A DNA stretch of 64,000 nucleotides from Candidatus Kaistella beijingensis. Its GTDB lineage: Bacteria; Bacteroidota; Bacteroidia; Flavobacteriales; Weeksellaceae. Positions 25,857-36,500 of the stretch are shown here, in pieces. The stretch spans positions 1,116,001 through 1,180,000 of the forward strand of contig NZ_CP071953.1 of the NCBI RefSeq assembly GCF_020084865.1, given 5' to 3'. Both the position numbers and the translations under genes were made by a program. The notes beneath the pieces are model-generated. The model was given only the letters and a program-made list of their open reading frames with translations, ran no database searches and was not told the DNA's origin. Numbering within the stretch: position 1 is the first letter of the stretch; each line of letters opens with the position of its first letter.

Positions 25857-26660
25857 TTATTGTACTGCGATTCTTTTTAAAAATTCAGGCTTTACCATCA
25901 GTTTTATGTCTGAAAATGGAATCTTGATCAAAACTGGGCCGGCTGCATAAGCGGTAATTTCATATTGGTTATAGAGAAAGTACAAATTTTCTTTGTCAAA
26001 ATAGAAATTGTTGTTCGGTGAAATTTCCTTTACCAAAAGCATTTCGCTTTGTCCTTTTCCGGCATCGTTTTTCAGGAAATTGTCCATCAAAGCGAGTTTC
26101 CAAATATTAGAATCTGGTGTCATCAAAATATCTGAAAGTTGTACCGTTTTATTTTCCTTCAAGTCGAAAACTTTGTAAATTTCGTTGTAGAAACCGTGTG
26201 CACCGCCTGAAAATCCGTCACTTGTATATTGAATGGTCAGTAAATTATTTTCGTTTGAATGGACTTTCATGTCTGAGTTTTCGTACCAAGTTTGTGCAAA
26301 GTCGCGTACCAAATCTGCTGCGTCTTTTTTGTTTTGCTCGAAATAATTCTGCTGTTGTTTTTTCAGTGCTGTAAGGATGTTTTCTGAAGTGTATTCATCC
26401 AAATCGATATTTTTTACGGCATAAATACTGTCAAGAACACCTTTGTTTTTAATGTTTTCAAAAACCAAAGCTTTTGATTTGAAAGCAACCACTAAATTTT
26501 CATTAACCTTCACTGAATCGTTTACCGACACCGAATCAATTGCAGATAAAGCTGTTTTTTGAAGCTCCATTTTCTCTGGTTCAATGGCGGATTTTGTTTC
26601 AACTTTTGCTTTATTGCAGGCGATGAACAGCGCTGTAAATAATAGATAATGTAATTTCAT
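25857..26660 (-). CDS. DUF3298/DUF4163-type lipoprotein (RsiV-like)
   Basis: Start taken at ATG 26660 (MKLHYLLFTALFIAC); a frame start three codons upstream is less likely. 267 residues with lipobox FIAC. The body matches the heterodimeric PdaC / DUF3298 pattern: LLTIQYTSDGFSGGAHGFYNEIYKVF and LYFLYNQYEITAYAAGPVLIKIPFSDI. Cell-envelope role inferred; ligand unknown. Confidence 0.82.
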   Translation of the reverse strand: MKLHYLLFTALFIACNKAKVETKSAIEPEKMELQKTALSAIDSVSVNDSVKVNENLVVAFKSKALVFENIKNKGVLDSIYAVKNIDLDEYTSENILTALKKQQQNYFEQNKKDAADLVRDFAQTWYENSDMKVHSNENNLLTIQYTSDGFSGGAHGFYNEIYKVFDLKENKTVQLSDILMTPDSNIWKLALMDNFLKNDAGKGQSEMLLVKEISPNNNFYFDKENLYFLYNQYEITAYAAGPVLIKIPFSDIKLMVKPEFLKRIAVQ

Positions 26661-26701
26661 TTTTCGCATTTCTAAATATAAAAAAATACATTTTGTTCAC
26701 A

Positions 26702-26733
26702 AAAAAACCGTACAAAAAGTTTGAACGGTTTTT
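26702..26733 (-). terminator. Terminator of gyrB
   Basis: AAAACCGT/ACGGTTTT stem with a 13-base loop; on the minus strand a T run follows. It lies about 40 bp after the gyrB stop. Confidence 0.75.
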
Positions 26734-26774
26734 AAAAAAAATATTTCGAAGTTTAAATTTTCTATATTAAGAAA

Positions 26775-28709
26775 TTAAACATCAATTTTTGCGTAGATCG
26801 CATTTTTCTCGATAAATTCCCGTCTTGGTGGAACTTCGTCGCCCATCAACATACTGAAAACGTTGTCTGCTTCTGCCAAACTTTCAATAGAAACTTGTTT
26901 TAAAATTCTTCCTTCAGGATTTAAGGTAGTTTCCCAAAGCTGTTCAGGATTCATTTCACCGAGACCTTTGTAACGTTGAACTTCAACACCTTTTCCGTCG
27001 GGAGACATTTCCAAAGTGAAATCTTCACGCTCTTTTTCGTTGTAAGCGTACACTTTTTTATTTCCTTTTTTCAATAAATATAAAGGAGGTTGTGCGATGT
27101 AAATGTAACCGTTTTCAATTAATTCCTTCATATATCTAAAGAAGAACGTCAGAATCAGGGTTGAAATGTGGGAACCATCAATATCGGCATCGGTCATAAT
27201 TACGATCTTGTGATAACGTAATTTGCTGATGTTTAATGCTTTGGAATCTTCTTCAGTTCCTACGGAAACTCCAAGTGCGGTGTAAATATTTCGGATTTCC
27301 TCGTTATCGTACACTTTGTGAAGCATTGATTTCTCCACGTTCAAAATTTTACCTCGCAACGGAAGAATCGCTTGAAAATGACGGTCACGACCTTGTTTTG
27401 CGGTTCCACCTGCGGAATCACCCTCAACCAAGAAAATTTCAGAAATTTCAGGGTCTTTGGAGGAACAGTCAGAAAGTTTTCCGGGAAGTCCACTTCCGCC
27501 CATCGGAGATTTTCTTTGAACCAATTCTCTCGCTTTTTTTGCTGCCTGTCTCGCTTTTGCAGCCAAAACTACTTTCTGTACGATCAATTTTGCTTCGTTT
27601 GGATGTTCTTCCAAAAAGTTGGTCAACATTTCGCCCACGATTTTATCAACCGCGCCCGAAACTTCGGAGTTACCGAGTTTTGTTTTGGTTTGCCCTTCAA
27701 ACTGAGGTTCCATTACTTTCACGGAAATCACGGCAGTCAATCCTTCACGGAAATCGTCACCGGTAACTTCCACTTTTTCTTTTGCAGGAAGTCCAAGTTC
27801 GTCCGCGAATTTCTTCAAAGTACGCGTCAAAGCACGTCTGAACCCTGCAAGGTGAGTTCCACCTTCGTGCGTGTTGATGTTGTTCACATAGGAGTGAAGA
27901 TTTTCGTTGTAGGAAGTGTTGTAGCGCATCGCAACTTCCACCGGAATGCTGTCTTTTTCGCCTTCCATAAAGATGACGTTTTGCATAATGGCTTCACGGT
28001 TTCCATCGATATATTCAACAAACTCCTTTAAACCACCTTCCGAATGAAATTTTTCAAATCTTGGCTCACCGTTTTCGTCGTTATTTCTCTCGTCGGTTAA
28101 AGTAATGGTAATTCCTTTGTTCAAAAACGCCAACTCGCGCAATCTTGCCGCCAAAGTATCATAATTGTAAACCAAGTCTTGGAAAATCGTGTCGTCTGGT
28201 TGAAAGAAAACTTCAGTTCCGGTATGGTCGGAAGTTCCGATTTCATCAACATCAGCCAAGGCTTTTCCTTTGGAATATTTTTGTTGATATAATTTTCCAT
28301 TTCGGGAAACGGTCGCAATCAAAGAAGTTGAAAGTGCATTCACACAAGAAACCCCAACTCCGTGAAGACCACCGGAAACTTTATAGGAATCTTTGTCGAA
28401 TTTTCCACCTGCACCAATCTTCGTCATGACTACTTCCAAAGCGGATTTTTGTTCCTTTTGGTGAAAATCTACGGGAATTCCACGACCGTTATCTTTTACG
28501 GAAATACTTTCACCTTCGTGAATGGTAACCGCAATCGTATCGCAATGTCCTGCTAAAGCCTCGTCAATAGAGTTATCTACTACTTCATAAACCAAGTGGT
28601 GTAGACCTCTTGTCCCCACATCACCGATGTACATTGAAGGTCTCAATCGAACGTGTTCAATTCCTTCTAATGCTTGAATACTGTCTGCTGTATATTGTTT
28701 TTGACTCAT
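26775..28709 (-). CDS. gyrB: DNA gyrase subunit B
   Basis: Start at ATG 28709 (MSQKQYTADSIQALEGIEHV); the upstream extension of the frame is W2 repeat DNA. 644 residues. GHKL ATPase: VVDNSIDEALAGHCD, DNGRGIPVD, GGLHGVGVSCVNALS; then the TOPRIM domain with EGDSAGG and DADIDGSHI, and the C-terminal QRYKGLGEMNPEQLWETT. It forms gyrase with GyrA, which is not in this window. Own terminator. Confidence 0.98.
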   Translation of the reverse strand: MSQKQYTADSIQALEGIEHVRLRPSMYIGDVGTRGLHHLVYEVVDNSIDEALAGHCDTIAVTIHEGESISVKDNGRGIPVDFHQKEQKSALEVVMTKIGAGGKFDKDSYKVSGGLHGVGVSCVNALSTSLIATVSRNGKLYQQKYSKGKALADVDEIGTSDHTGTEVFFQPDDTIFQDLVYNYDTLAARLRELAFLNKGITITLTDERNNDENGEPRFEKFHSEGGLKEFVEYIDGNREAIMQNVIFMEGEKDSIPVEVAMRYNTSYNENLHSYVNNINTHEGGTHLAGFRRALTRTLKKFADELGLPAKEKVEVTGDDFREGLTAVISVKVMEPQFEGQTKTKLGNSEVSGAVDKIVGEMLTNFLEEHPNEAKLIVQKVVLAAKARQAAKKARELVQRKSPMGGSGLPGKLSDCSSKDPEISEIFLVEGDSAGGTAKQGRDRHFQAILPLRGKILNVEKSMLHKVYDNEEIRNIYTALGVSVGTEEDSKALNISKLRYHKIVIMTDADIDGSHISTLILTFFFRYMKELIENGYIYIAQPPLYLLKKGNKKVYAYNEKEREDFTLEMSPDGKGVEVQRYKGLGEMNPEQLWETTLNPEGRILKQVSIESLAEADNVFSMLMGDEVPPRREFIEKNAIYAKIDV

Positions 28710-28715
28710 AATTTT

Positions 28716-28754
28716 TGCAATCTGCTTTCGGCTATCTGCCTTCAGCAATTGATG
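28716..28754. repeat. Intergenic word repeat W2 upstream of gyrB
   Basis: TTGCAATCTGCTTTCGGC and TATCTGCCTTCAGCAATTG, a further relative of the copies near parB and rpsR. It lies 7 bp before the gyrB ATG, where a ribosome binding region would be. Confidence 0.55.
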
Positions 28755-28866
28755 ATTTTGTTTAAATTTTCTGATTGTTTTTGCGGTTTGCAAAGACCAA
28801 CAAAAATACTGAAAATTATCGGGATATGAAAGTTAAAAAGTGTTAGAAAAGGGAGAAGTTTTCCAC

Positions 28867-28894
28867 AAAAAAATCCTCGGAATTTTGAGGATTT
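28867..28894 (-). terminator. Terminator of the GIY-YIG gene
   Basis: AAATCCTC/GAGGATTT stem; minus strand runs into TTTTTTT. Confidence 0.8.
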
Positions 28895-28946
28895 GGTTGG
28901 AGTGAGTTTTTACTTTAAAGCGTAGTTTTACGCTAATACAAACTAT

Positions 28947-29420
28947 TTATCCTACAAGATTTGCAAATGGTCGCTTTCCAAATTTTGTTGAAAATTTTTG
29001 TATCAATTCTGCTTCAATTATTCTTGGATCTTCGCTTGTCACTTTCCAACAAACTTGCAAATTTTTTGAGTTTTCCAACTGCCAAATAAGCCGACCACCA
29101 TAGTGACCTACATTTTTTCCATTTCCAAAATTAAAATATTGATTTAATCTTTTCTGTAAATCTGTTGCTTTTCCTATATAAACTATATTACTTGCATTTA
29201 CCCAATTTTGTTCCAAAGTCTCCAAGTTAACATTTGGATCCTTTCCTTTAAAAAATCCACCCGTACCAATTTCAAGAAACTTACATTCTTTCTCCAAACA
29301 AAGAATCAAATAAACTCCATGTTCTTTTGGAATTAAATTCTTATTAACCAGTAATTCAGCAATAGTTTTAAATCCTGTAAAACCGTTATCAATCATTTCT
29401 TTTTGATCAAAATTTTTCAT
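28947..29420 (-). CDS. GIY-YIG-like nuclease family protein
   Basis: Start at ATG 29420 (MKNFDQKEMIDNGFTGFKTI). 157 residues. HGVYLILCLEKE gives the GVY-type first strand, and NIVYIGKATDLQKRLNQYFNF the YIG strand and conserved Arg. The C-terminal EAELIQKFSTKFGKRPFAN carries the family Glu. Such stand-alone proteins are scattered in bacterial accessory regions. It shares a strand with the next gene upstream and sits between gyrB and lysS. Confidence 0.75.
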   Translation of the reverse strand: MKNFDQKEMIDNGFTGFKTIAELLVNKNLIPKEHGVYLILCLEKECKFLEIGTGGFFKGKDPNVNLETLEQNWVNASNIVYIGKATDLQKRLNQYFNFGNGKNVGHYGGRLIWQLENSKNLQVCWKVTSEDPRIIEAELIQKFSTKFGKRPFANLVG

Positions 29421-29495
29421 AATTGTATAGATAAAAATTAGTTTGTTAAACAAAGATAATATTGAGATAATTATTTTCGATGAGTGCTAATTTTC

Positions 29496-30206
29496 TCATA
29501 ATTCAGTACCCAATTCATATAGTATTTTGTAAACAACATCGTCTTTTGGAATCGTTTCCTTCTTTTCTGCAAATACTGAACTCAATTGTTTCTCTTTAAA
29601 CTCATTACCTTTCTTATTAATGAAATGAGAGCAAACTAATTTGTGCCGAAAAGTATCTGTTTCTGAATCTAAATATTTGTCTTGAATTAAAAGAAAAATT
29701 AAGTTTGATAATTGTAACTCTGTTCCTAACCATTGAATTTTCTTGTCCCAATCAATACTGAAATGTTTTTTGAAAGTTTCAAAATCGTCAACAAGCAGTT
29801 TGTTTTCAGATAATTTCTGATGTAAGGTTTTAATAAAAAACTCCTGATCAATATTTGAATTTAAAAGAAATTGAGATTTTCTTTTATATTTAAAACTCAC
29901 TTCTTCATCTTCGGTTTTCTTCACTTTCGACATATAAGTATCTATTTTTCGCTTCATTCGGATTAACCGTAATTTCATTGATTGACATTCATCATCAAAG
30001 CAATCTTCAATTTCCAACAGCAAATTAATGATTCCTTGTTCATAAGTTCTAAAGTATCCTTCGTAATAAAATTCGTCCTCAATCCTTTCTTCGAATCCTC
30101 CTTCATAAAAATCTTCTAACACTAGACGACTGAAATTTTCTTCAAAATTTGTAATAATTTTGTCTTCGTAATGATTTACCAATTCTCTAATTTTACTTAA
30201 TTCCAT
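29496..30206 (-). CDS. Hypothetical protein, RteC-like C-terminus
   Basis: Start at ATG 30206 (MELSKIRELVNHYEDKIITN). 236 residues, charged, no signal or membrane segment. The N-terminal half is helical (possible coiled coil), and the C-terminal part IQWLGTELQLSNLIFLLIQD ... HFINKKGNEFKEKQLSSVF resembles the W-x-G-(S/T)-x-x-x-L module found in RteC and in small proteins of Bacteroidota mobile elements. I cannot assign a function. Confidence 0.6.
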   Translation of the reverse strand: MELSKIRELVNHYEDKIITNFEENFSRLVLEDFYEGGFEERIEDEFYYEGYFRTYEQGIINLLLEIEDCFDDECQSMKLRLIRMKRKIDTYMSKVKKTEDEEVSFKYKRKSQFLLNSNIDQEFFIKTLHQKLSENKLLVDDFETFKKHFSIDWDKKIQWLGTELQLSNLIFLLIQDKYLDSETDTFRHKLVCSHFINKKGNEFKEKQLSSVFAEKKETIPKDDVVYKILYELGTEL

Positions 30207-30222
30207 ATTCAAATAATTCTAC

Positions 30223-30249
30223 AAAAATAGGCAATCTCACGACTGCCTA
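30223..30249 (-). terminator. Terminator of lysS
   Basis: TAGGCA/TGCCTA stem with loop ATCTCACGAC region; minus strand ends in TTTTTG. Lies about 30 bp past the lysS stop. Confidence 0.65.
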
Positions 30250-30279
30250 GATATATAGATAATAAGTACTAATTTAAAA

Positions 30280-32007
30280 TTAAATCAAACTCATCAATAA
30301 ATTTTCGTCGATTTTCTCCACTTTCACCAAATTATTCTTCGTTAAATTCTTCGATGCTTTATCCCATTTTTTACCTGAAAGTTGGCTGCGGTTCTTCACT
30401 TCTGCCAATTCCATCGGCTCTTCTTGAGAATTTAAAATTTCTAAAATCACTTTTTCGTCTTCTCCCAATTCAACGTGCTTTACTCCCTCTCCTTCGGAGA
30501 GGGTCGGGGTGAGGACTTTTTCAGGCTTCATCTGCGGAAAAAAGAGCACTTCCTGAATCGATGCATTATTCGTTAAAAACATAATCAAACGGTCCATTCC
30601 AATTCCAAGTCCTGAAGTTGGTGGCATTCCGTATTCCAAAGCGCGGAGGAAATCGTTGTCGATAAACATCGCTTCATCATCACCACGTTCTGAAAGCGCC
30701 AATTGTGCTTCAAAACGCTCTCTTTGGTCAATCGGGTCGTTTAATTCGGAATAGGCGTTTGCAATTTCTTTTCCGCAAACCATCAATTCGAAACGTTCTG
30801 TTAAACCTTCCTTGCTTCTATGCTTTTTGGTTAGAGGCGACATCTCGATTGGATAATCGGTGATAAAAGTCGGCTGAATGAAATTTCCTTCGCATTTTTC
30901 GCCAAAAATTTCGTCGATTAATTTTCCTTTGCCCATCGTTTCATTCACTTCAATTCCGATGGATTTTGCGAAATCGTACAATTCTTTTTCAGACTTTCCG
31001 GTGATGTCGAAACCTGTAAATTTTTCAATAGCTTCCGTCATCGAAACTCTGGGATAAGGCGCTTTCCAATTGATTTTATGTTCTCCAAATTGAGATTCTG
31101 TCGTTCCGTTTACGGCCACTGCACAACTTTCGAGCAATTTTTCAGTGAAATCCATCATCCAACTGTAATCTTTGTAGGCAACGTAAATTTCCATCGCCGT
31201 AAATTCCGGATTGTGGGTTCTGTCCATTCCTTCATTTCTGAAATTTTTGGAGAATTCATAAACGCCGTCAAAACCACCAACAATCAATCTTTTCAGATAC
31301 AGTTCGTTCGCAATTCTTAAATATAAAGGAATATCCAAAGCGTTGTGATGCGTGATAAAAGGTCTAGCTGCAGCTCCTCCCGGAATCGACTGTAAAATCG
31401 GGGTTTCAACTTCAAAATAACCTGCGTCATTGAAGAAGTTTCGCATCGCATTGAACAATTTTGTTCTTTTTACAAAAACTTCTTTCACTTGCGGATTTAC
31501 CGTTAAATCGACGTAACGCTGTCTGTAACGTAATTCCGGGTCATTGAAAGCATCGTGAACTACTCCATTTTCATCAGTTTTTGCTTGGGGAAGTGGACGC
31601 AAAGATTTGGTTAATAGCGTGAAATTTTTCACCATCACCGTCATTTCACCAACCTGAGTTTTAAACAATTCGCCCTCAACACCAATGATGTCACCGATGT
31701 CCAAAAGATGTTTGTAAACATCGTTATACAGTTCTTTATCATCGCCCGGACAAATTTCATCACGGTTAAAATACACCTGAATTTTTCCTTCCGAATCCTG
31801 CAATTCCGCAAAACTTGCTTTTCCCTGAATTCTGCGGCTCATCAATCGACCTGCGATGATGACTTTCTTGCCTTCCTCGAAATTTTCTTTGATGGATTTT
31901 GTGGTATCGGTGATTTTATATTCGGCTGCCGGAAACGCATCAATCCCCAATTCAGTGAGTTTCTGCAATTTTTCGCGGCGGATAATTTCCTGTTCTGATA
32001 ACGACAT
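30280..32007 (-). CDS. lysS: Lysyl-tRNA synthetase (class II)
   Basis: 575 residues, about 70 longer than E. coli LysS. N-terminal OB fold ([23 protein letters not shown]), motif 2 [20 protein letters not shown], motif 3 [15 protein letters not shown]. The extension after motif 3 includes [19 protein letters not shown], where residues about 498-508 are encoded by a palindromic repeat (30483-30514), then a helical tail ([20 protein letters not shown]). The tail beyond the repeat is a normal flavobacterial extension as far as I recall. Own terminator. Confidence 0.96.
   Translation of the reverse strand: MSLSEQEIIRREKLQKLTELGIDAFPAAEYKITDTTKSIKENFEEGKKVIIAGRLMSRRIQGKASFAELQDSEGKIQVYFNRDEICPGDDKELYNDVYKHLLDIGDIIGVEGELFKTQVGEMTVMVKNFTLLTKSLRPLPQAKTDENGVVHDAFNDPELRYRQRYVDLTVNPQVKEVFVKRTKLFNAMRNFFNDAGYFEVETPILQSIPGGAAARPFITHHNALDIPLYLRIANELYLKRLIVGGFDGVYEFSKNFRNEGMDRTHNPEFTAMEIYVAYKDYSWMMDFTEKLLESCAVAVNGTTESQFGEHKINWKAPYPRVSMTEAIEKFTGFDITGKSEKELYDFAKSIGIEVNETMGKGKLIDEIFGEKCEGNFIQPTFITDYPIEMSPLTKKHRSKEGLTERFELMVCGKEIANAYSELNDPIDQRERFEAQLALSERGDDEAMFIDNDFLRALEYGMPPTSGLGIGMDRLIMFLTNNASIQEVLFFPQMKPEKVLTPTLSEGEGVKHVELGEDEKVILEILNSQEEPMELAEVKNRSQLSGKKWDKASKNLTKNNLVKVEKIDENLLMSLI
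30483..30514 (-). repeat. Palindromic repeat in frame inside lysS ([10 protein letters not shown] type)
   Basis: Minus strand CCTCACCCCGACCCTCTCCG, AAGGAGAGGGAG: CCCTCTCC/GGAGAGGG stem next to TCACCCC. This is a dispersed repeat usually found in spacers of many bacteria; here it adds about 11 codons to an essential gene. Confidence 0.8.
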
Positions 32008-32051
32008 TTTTCTTAATCTTTTTAAACGTGCAAAAATACGGATTTTTTCAT

Positions 32052-32076
32052 AAAAAAAGACAGCAATAAGCCGTCT
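32052..32076 (-). terminator. Terminator of the small lipoprotein gene
   Basis: On the minus strand AGACGGC/GCTGTCT (G-U pair) with loop TTATT, then TTTTTTT. Confidence 0.7.
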
Positions 32077-32104
32077 CTTTATTGAGATTGTACCTCAACA
32101 AAAA

Positions 32105-32308
32105 CTATTTTTTTGCTGTTGAATCCACTTTAACTGCAACAGCATCCGTTTTAACAACCGCTTGGTCTGAAGGTTTCGCTGCTGATGCAGAATCTGTAAC
32201 CTCTACTTTTGGTTCTTCCATCATCACGTTACTTTCGGAAGATTTATTTTTCTTTGAACAACTTACCAAAACTGCAATTCCAAATAATACAAATACTGAT
32301 TTTTTCAT
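32105..32308 (-). CDS. Small lipoprotein of unknown function
   Basis: 67 residues from ATG 32308 (MKKSVFVLFGIAVLVSC); the frame extends eight codons upstream but lacks a better start. Lipobox VLVSC. Mature part is low complexity, rich in Ser, Val, Lys, Asp and Ala (VTDSASAAKPSDQAVVKTDA). No family recognised; a terminator follows, which supports that it is a real gene. Confidence 0.65.
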   Translation of the reverse strand: MKKSVFVLFGIAVLVSCSKKNKSSESNVMMEEPKVEVTDSASAAKPSDQAVVKTDAVAVKVDSTAKK

Positions 32309-32411
32309 AATTTTAAATTTATTTTTGCGCAAAAATAAGAGAAACTTTAGTAAACATGTTTTTAATCATTCTAATTTCTATGGAAAATATTTTTTGAATA
32401 ATTTATTTCTA

Positions 32412-32419
32412 TAACTTTG
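32412..32419 (+). promoter_or_regulatory. Promoter -7 element of the metal-efflux cluster
   Basis: TAACTTTG, a TAnnTTTG match, 18 bp before the TTG start at 32438. An AGGAG at 32421-32425 is a rare Shine-Dalgarno-like site. The nearest TTTG upstream is spaced only 15 bp. Confidence 0.45.
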
Positions 32420-32437
32420 TAGGAGAAAATCATAGCG

Positions 32438-32821
32438 TTGAAAAAGTTACTGACCTATTTTTTACTTTCGCTTTACCTTCTGTCCTTCACAGAAGCAAGA
32501 CAGGTCTTGAAACTTCCCAACCTTATTGAACACTATATTTCCCACGAACTTCGCGACAAAAACACCACACTTTATTCTTTTATCAAGATGCATTATTTGG
32601 ATGCTCCTGTGAAGGATTCAGATTACAATCAGGATATGTCTTTGCCGTTTAAAACGCACGATTTATCGCCAATTTCTATCAATTTGGTAGTGCCGCCGAA
32701 GAAAATTGAGTTCAATTTTGAACAGAAAAAATTATTCGTAGAGAAAAAGCAGAATTTCGCTTATTCTGAAACATTCTATCCTTCCGTTTTTCAAAAAATT
32801 TGGCAACCGCCTAAGATTTAA
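32438..32821 (+). CDS. Hypothetical secreted protein of the efflux cluster
   Basis: 127 residues from a TTG start. N-terminal signal (MKKLLTYFLLSLYLLSFTEA), then LPNLIEHYISHELRDKNTTLYSFIKMHYLDAP and KKIEFNFEQKKLFVEKKQNF. His- and Asp-containing segments may bind metal, an inference. From memory, similar small proteins lie ahead of CzcA-type pumps in flavobacteria. First gene of the run that continues with the DUF2231-like and RND genes. Confidence 0.7.
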   Translation: MKKLLTYFLLSLYLLSFTEARQVLKLPNLIEHYISHELRDKNTTLYSFIKMHYLDAPVKDSDYNQDMSLPFKTHDLSPISINLVVPPKKIEFNFEQKKLFVEKKQNFAYSETFYPSVFQKIWQPPKI

Positions 32822-32914
32822 TTTAAAAATTTTTTCGATAATAAATTGTGTCTTATCTTATTGATTTGACATCGTTTAAAATTATACAAAAGCAAATTTT
32901 TAAATTTTATCAAA

Positions 32915-33433
32915 ATGAATAACGCACACTTGCATTTGGTTGTCAACCATTTGCCCATCATATTTCCATTCGTAGGAATTATCATTCTCTTAATCGGAGT
33001 TTTCACAAAGTCCGAGGTTTCAAAAAGAAACGCATACCTAATTTTCATTCTTGGCGCAATCGCTTCTATTGCAGCGATGGCAACCGGAGAAGGCGCTGAA
33101 GAAGGCGTAGAAAACATTTCCGGAGTTTCCGAAAGTTTGATAAAAACTCACGAAGAAGCCGCAGAACTTTTCGCCGCATTTTCTTATCTTTTGGGTGGAA
33201 TTTCACTGATTGGACTTTTATCAAGTTTCAAAAACTTCACTTTTTCAAAATTTTTCCCATTTATTACTTTGATCGTTGCAGTTACTGCCATATATTTTGC
33301 ACAAAAAGCAGGAAATACAGGCGGAGAAATTCGTCACACGGAAATTCGCAACGGCGCAACCGTTCAAAACGGCGACCATGATGAAAACGGTGGCGAAAAC
33401 AATCAAAAAGGCGAAGAAAACCACGAAGATTAA
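32915..33433 (+). CDS. DUF2231-like membrane protein
   Basis: 172 residues with four membrane segments between residues 10 and 127. Opens NNAHLHLVVNHLPIIFPFVG, with His residues at the membrane face, and ends with a hydrophilic His/Asp/Glu/Asn tail (GDHDENGGENNQKGEENHED) that could bind metal. The opening resembles DUF2231 proteins. In the same direction as the RND genes. Confidence 0.75.
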   Translation: MNNAHLHLVVNHLPIIFPFVGIIILLIGVFTKSEVSKRNAYLIFILGAIASIAAMATGEGAEEGVENISGVSESLIKTHEEAAELFAAFSYLLGGISLIGLLSSFKNFTFSKFFPFITLIVAVTAIYFAQKAGNTGGEIRHTEIRNGATVQNGDHDENGGENNQKGEENHED

Positions 33434-33554
33434 TCCTCTCACGGATTTGCACAGATTTTCACAGTTACCTTTAGATAGAATATCTGAGTGAAAAAATTTA
33501 AAATGAAATTATCCGTGAAAAGCTGTGTCATCAGTGAGCAAAAAACTATAAAAA

Positions 33555-36500
33555 ATGTTAAACAAAATCATAGAATTTTCCATAAAAAACAAACTCATCA
33601 TCATTTTAATGACTTTGGGTTTAATTATTTACGGAATTTTTGAAGTTAAAAAATTACCGATTGATGCGGTTCCTGATATCACCGATAATCAGGTGCAAAT
33701 CATCACGGTTTCGCCAAGTTTGGGCGCTCCCGATGTGGAAAGGTTTATCACTTTTCCGTTGGAACAGGCGAATAATAATATTGCGGGGATTAAACAAATG
33801 CGCAGTTTTTCACGTTTCGGACTTTCCGTCATTACGATAGTTTTCGAGGACGATATTGATTTGCATTTGGCGCGTCAACAGGTTGCAGAACGATTGCAAC
33901 AGGTTTCCAAAGACATTCCCACAAGTTTGGGAACTCCACAAATGGCGCCGATTTCCACAGGTTTGGGAGAAATTTACCAGTATGTTGTTCGTCCAAAAAA
34001 AGGTTACGAACACCGTTATAACTCGATGCAACTCAGAACTATTCAAGATTGGGTAGTTCGCCGACAACTTGTGGGAACGGAAGGTGTTGCCGATGTTGCG
34101 AGTTTTGGTGGCGATTTGAAGCAGTATGAAGTCGCCATAAATCCGTCCCAACTGCAATCGATGGGCGTTACGATGACCGAAGTTTTCGACGCACTTTCCA
34201 AAAACAACCAAAATACAGGCGGCGCTTATATTGAAAAAGGTCCGAGTGTTTTGTTCATTAGAACCGAAGGTTTGGTTGGAAAAATTTCGGACATCGAAAA
34301 TATTGTCGTGAAAAATCTTCCCGACGGAACACCAATTTTGGTTAAAAATATCGGAACCGTTCAATACGGAAAAGCCATTCGCTACGGTGCCATGACTTAC
34401 AACGGCGAAGGCGAAGTTGCGGGTGCAGTTGTGATGATGATGAAAGGCGCGAACTCCAACGAGGTGATTGCCAAAGTAAAAACCCGAATTGAAGAAATTC
34501 AAAAAACACTTCCTGAAGGTGTGAAAATTGACGCATTTCTCGACCGCACAAAAATGGTGAACAACGCGATTGGAACAGTAGAAAAAAACTTGATGGAAGG
34601 TGCATTAATCGTAGTTTTCGTGTTGGTTTTATTCCTTGGAAATTTCCGTGCAGGACTTTTGGTGGCGTCCGTAATTCCTTTAGCGATGCTTTTTGCCATC
34701 ATTATGATGAATATTTTCGGTGTTTCCGGCAACTTGATGAGTTTGGGAGCGCTCGATTTCGGGTTGATTGTCGATGGAGCTGTTATCATTGTGGAAGCGG
34801 TTTTACACCGATTGCAGCACTTAAAAATCTATCAGGGAAAAACCATTTCCCAAAAATTTATGGATGATGAAGTTTATACTTCTGCTAGTAAAATGATGAA
34901 TTCTGCTGTTTTTGGGCAAATCATTATCCTTATCGTTTACCTTCCAATTCTCACGCTTCAAGGAATTGAAGGAAAAATGTTCAAACCAATGGCGCAAACG
35001 GTAATTTTCGCTTTGTTGGGTGCATTTATCCTTTCGTTGACTTACATTCCGATGATGAGTACGCTGTTTCTTTCCAAAAAAATTGAGCATAAGAAAAACT
35101 TTTCCGACAAAATGATGGAAAAATTGGAAAGGCTTTACGATTTTTCATTAAATAAAGTGTTGAGAATTCCAAACATCGTGTTTTTCGGTGTGGTTGGATT
35201 GTTTTTCGTAGCGATTTTTGTGATGACGAGATTGGGCGGCGAATTTATTCCAAGTCTTCCTGAAGGTGATTTTGCGGTAGATACAAGAGTTTTGCCCGGA
35301 AGTAATTTGAAAACTTCAACGGATGCCGTTCAGAAATCTTCTCAAATTTTATTGAAAAAATTCCCTGAAATCGAAAAAATTGTAGGAAAAACCGGTAGTT
35401 CCGAAATTCCGACCGACCCGATGCCGATTGATGCGAGTGATATGATGATAATCCTAAAACCTCGTGATGAATGGACTTCCGCGAAATCCTACAACGAACT
35501 TTCCGAAAAAATGTCCGCCGAACTCAAGAAAAATATGATTGGCGTTACCTACTCTTTTCAATATCCTGTTGCGATGCGTTTCAACGAGTTGATGACGGGT
35601 GCAAGACAAGATGTGGTTTGTAAAATTTATGGTGAAAACCTCGATACATTGAAGGTTTACGCTGAAAAATTAGGCGAAATTTCAAAAAAAATCGACGGCG
35701 CACAAAATATTTATGTGGAACCCGTTTCGGGAATGCCGCAAATTGTAATTACCTATAAAAGAGAAGCACTTTCGCAGTTTGGTTTGAATGTAAATGATGT
35801 GAACAACATCGTGAACACCGCATTTGCGGGACAAGCCACCGGTTCCGTTTTTGAGGGCGAGAAAAAATTCGATTTGGTCGTTCGTTTGAGCGGCGAAAAA
35901 CGAAAAAATGTAGAAGATGTCAATAATTTGCTGATTTCAACACCGATGGGAAGTGAAATTCCGTTGAGTTCCGTCGCCAATGTTGAGTTGAAGGAAAGTA
36001 TCAACCAAATTCAGCGAGAAAATGCAATGCGAAGAATTATCGTCGGTTTCAATGTTCGTGAGCGAGATATTCAATCCACCGTTGAAGATTTACAGGCAAG
36101 TGTCGAAAAAAATCTGAAACTTCCATCAGGTTATTCCATAAAATACGGCGGAACATTTGAAAATCTTCAACAGGCAAAATCACGCCTTGGAATTGCTGTT
36201 CCCGTGAGTTTATTATTAATTTTATTGATGCTGTATTTCGCCTTCAATTCCATCAAATACGGTTTGCTGATTTTCTCAGCAATTCCACTTTCGGCAATCG
36301 GCGGAATTCTCTCGCTTTGGTTGCGCGATATGAATTTTAGTATTTCCGCAGGTGTAGGTTTCATCGCACTTTTCGGTGTTGCTGTATTGAACGGAATTGT
36401 ATTAATTGCAGAATTTAACCGCCAAAAAGAATTCCACAAAGATTTGCGCGATGTCGTAAAAATCGGCGGAAAAACACGTTTGCGTCCCGTTTTGATGACG

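Noticed and set aside
27236..28556. Several long open frames on the plus strand opposite gyrB
   Set aside because: They are antisense shadows of gyrB; composition is Ser/Phe/Arg rich without motifs, start or promoter.
33810..34605. 230-residue frame opposite czcA
   Set aside because: Antisense to a full-length RND permease with intact motifs; low-complexity Asn/His/Phe translation.
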